Source: an uncultured Candidatus Saccharibacteria bacterium (lineage in GTDB: Bacteria > Patescibacteriota > Saccharimonadia > Saccharimonadales > Saccharimonadaceae). From it: a stretch of 60,049 nt of DNA. Each line of letters opens with the position of its first letter. The first letter of the stretch is position 1. Location of the stretch: contig CASXXK010000003.1 of assembly GCA_949480205.1 (NCBI GenBank), forward strand, positions 1 through 60,049, written 5' to 3'. Below the pieces are notes generated by a model. The model saw only the letters and a program-made list of their open reading frames with translations. It was not told the DNA's origin and did not search any database. Below, piece by piece: positions 59,995-60,049 of this stretch. The position numbers and the translations under genes were made by a program.

Positions 59995-60049
59995 ATGTCT
60001 AATACAGTACTAAGGCAGCGGAGGGGGAAAGCGAAACTACGGGAATGCG
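59995..60049 (-). repeat. Cassette L: 3' part, cut by window edge
   Basis: The minus strand reads HSRSFAFPLRCLSTVLDI. The 3' core is intact except that CATG is TATG at its end, so the last Met codon becomes Ile. The 5' part lies outside the window. Confidence 0.85.

Overview
The window looks like a chromosome segment of a small-genome, host-dependent bacterium of the Candidate Phyla Radiation, most likely Candidatus Saccharibacteria (TM7). Supporting this are the dense short-spaced operons, the many salvage systems (folate uptake, queuosine-precursor uptake plus Tgt, anaerobic ribonucleotide reductase), the large exported proteins of unknown type, an APNTG sorting-like C terminus, and the use of TGA as an ordinary stop, which argues against Gracilibacteria/SR1. 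The phylum is inferred from gene content, not from a marker phylogeny.

Layout. 1-2.5 kb: end of a repeat cassette, tRNA-Leu, and a minus operon (phospholipase C/P1-like protein, rsmD, tsaC). 2.5-5.6 kb: alpha/beta hydrolase, then a candidate tetrahydrofolate riboswitch in front of a compact ECF folate transporter (S, A and T components). 5.6-8.8 kb: two exported or membrane proteins. 8.9-10.1 kb: three repeat cassettes and a CdiA-CT-like nuclease. 10.1-18.8 kb: P-type cation ATPase, nrdD-nrdG-folA behind tandem NrdR boxes, then cysteine desulfurase and IscU. 18.9-24.8 kb: ABC transporter plus two-component system, and an SDR protein. 24.9-28.4 kb (minus): queuosine-precursor transporter, tgt, an AI-2E-family exporter and tRNA-Gln. 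28.5-33.5 kb: heterodimeric ABC exporter, dUTPase, DUF362 protein. 33.5-34.7 kb: two more cassettes and a NERD nuclease. 34.8-50.9 kb: AlkD, UbiB-like kinase, AraC regulator, VirB4/HerA-like ATPase, TM2 protein, bactofilin-like protein, ung, a cutinase-like exported protein broken by a stop codon, an FAD oxidoreductase and trigger factor. 50.9-55.9 kb: two unknown genes, tRNA-Tyr, tRNA-Thr, rpsL-rpsG, five cassettes and another CdiA-CT-like nuclease. 56-60 kb: gapdh, rpiB, rpe-like, pfkB-like and LOG genes, then the edge of a twelfth cassette.

The most unusual feature is a dispersed family of at least twelve cassettes of about 200-230 bp, ten of them complete. Each has an invariant 12-bp 5' core (CGTGCGCAGCGG), a diverged middle encoding the C-terminal part of a FISUMP/C-type-lectin-like domain (WWSSR ... 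GFPLRC), and an invariant 3' core of about 36 bp ending in CTGTATTAGACATG. They lack ribosome-binding sites, one is frameshifted, and eight sit as head-to-head pairs; in three of the four pairs the joint is a 13-12-13 palindrome. Three of the four interior cassette loci lie beside predicted PD-(D/E)XK-type nuclease genes. This resembles a silent donor-cassette library for variation of a surface protein, or a MITE/integron-like mobile cassette; the expression locus and any recombinase are not in the window.

Regulation also shows a style of its own. At least a dozen operon-leading genes have a TATAAT-like -10 box exactly 6 nt before the start codon, which implies leaderless mRNAs. Genes inside operons use AGGAGG-type ribosome-binding sites and 1-29 nt overlaps.
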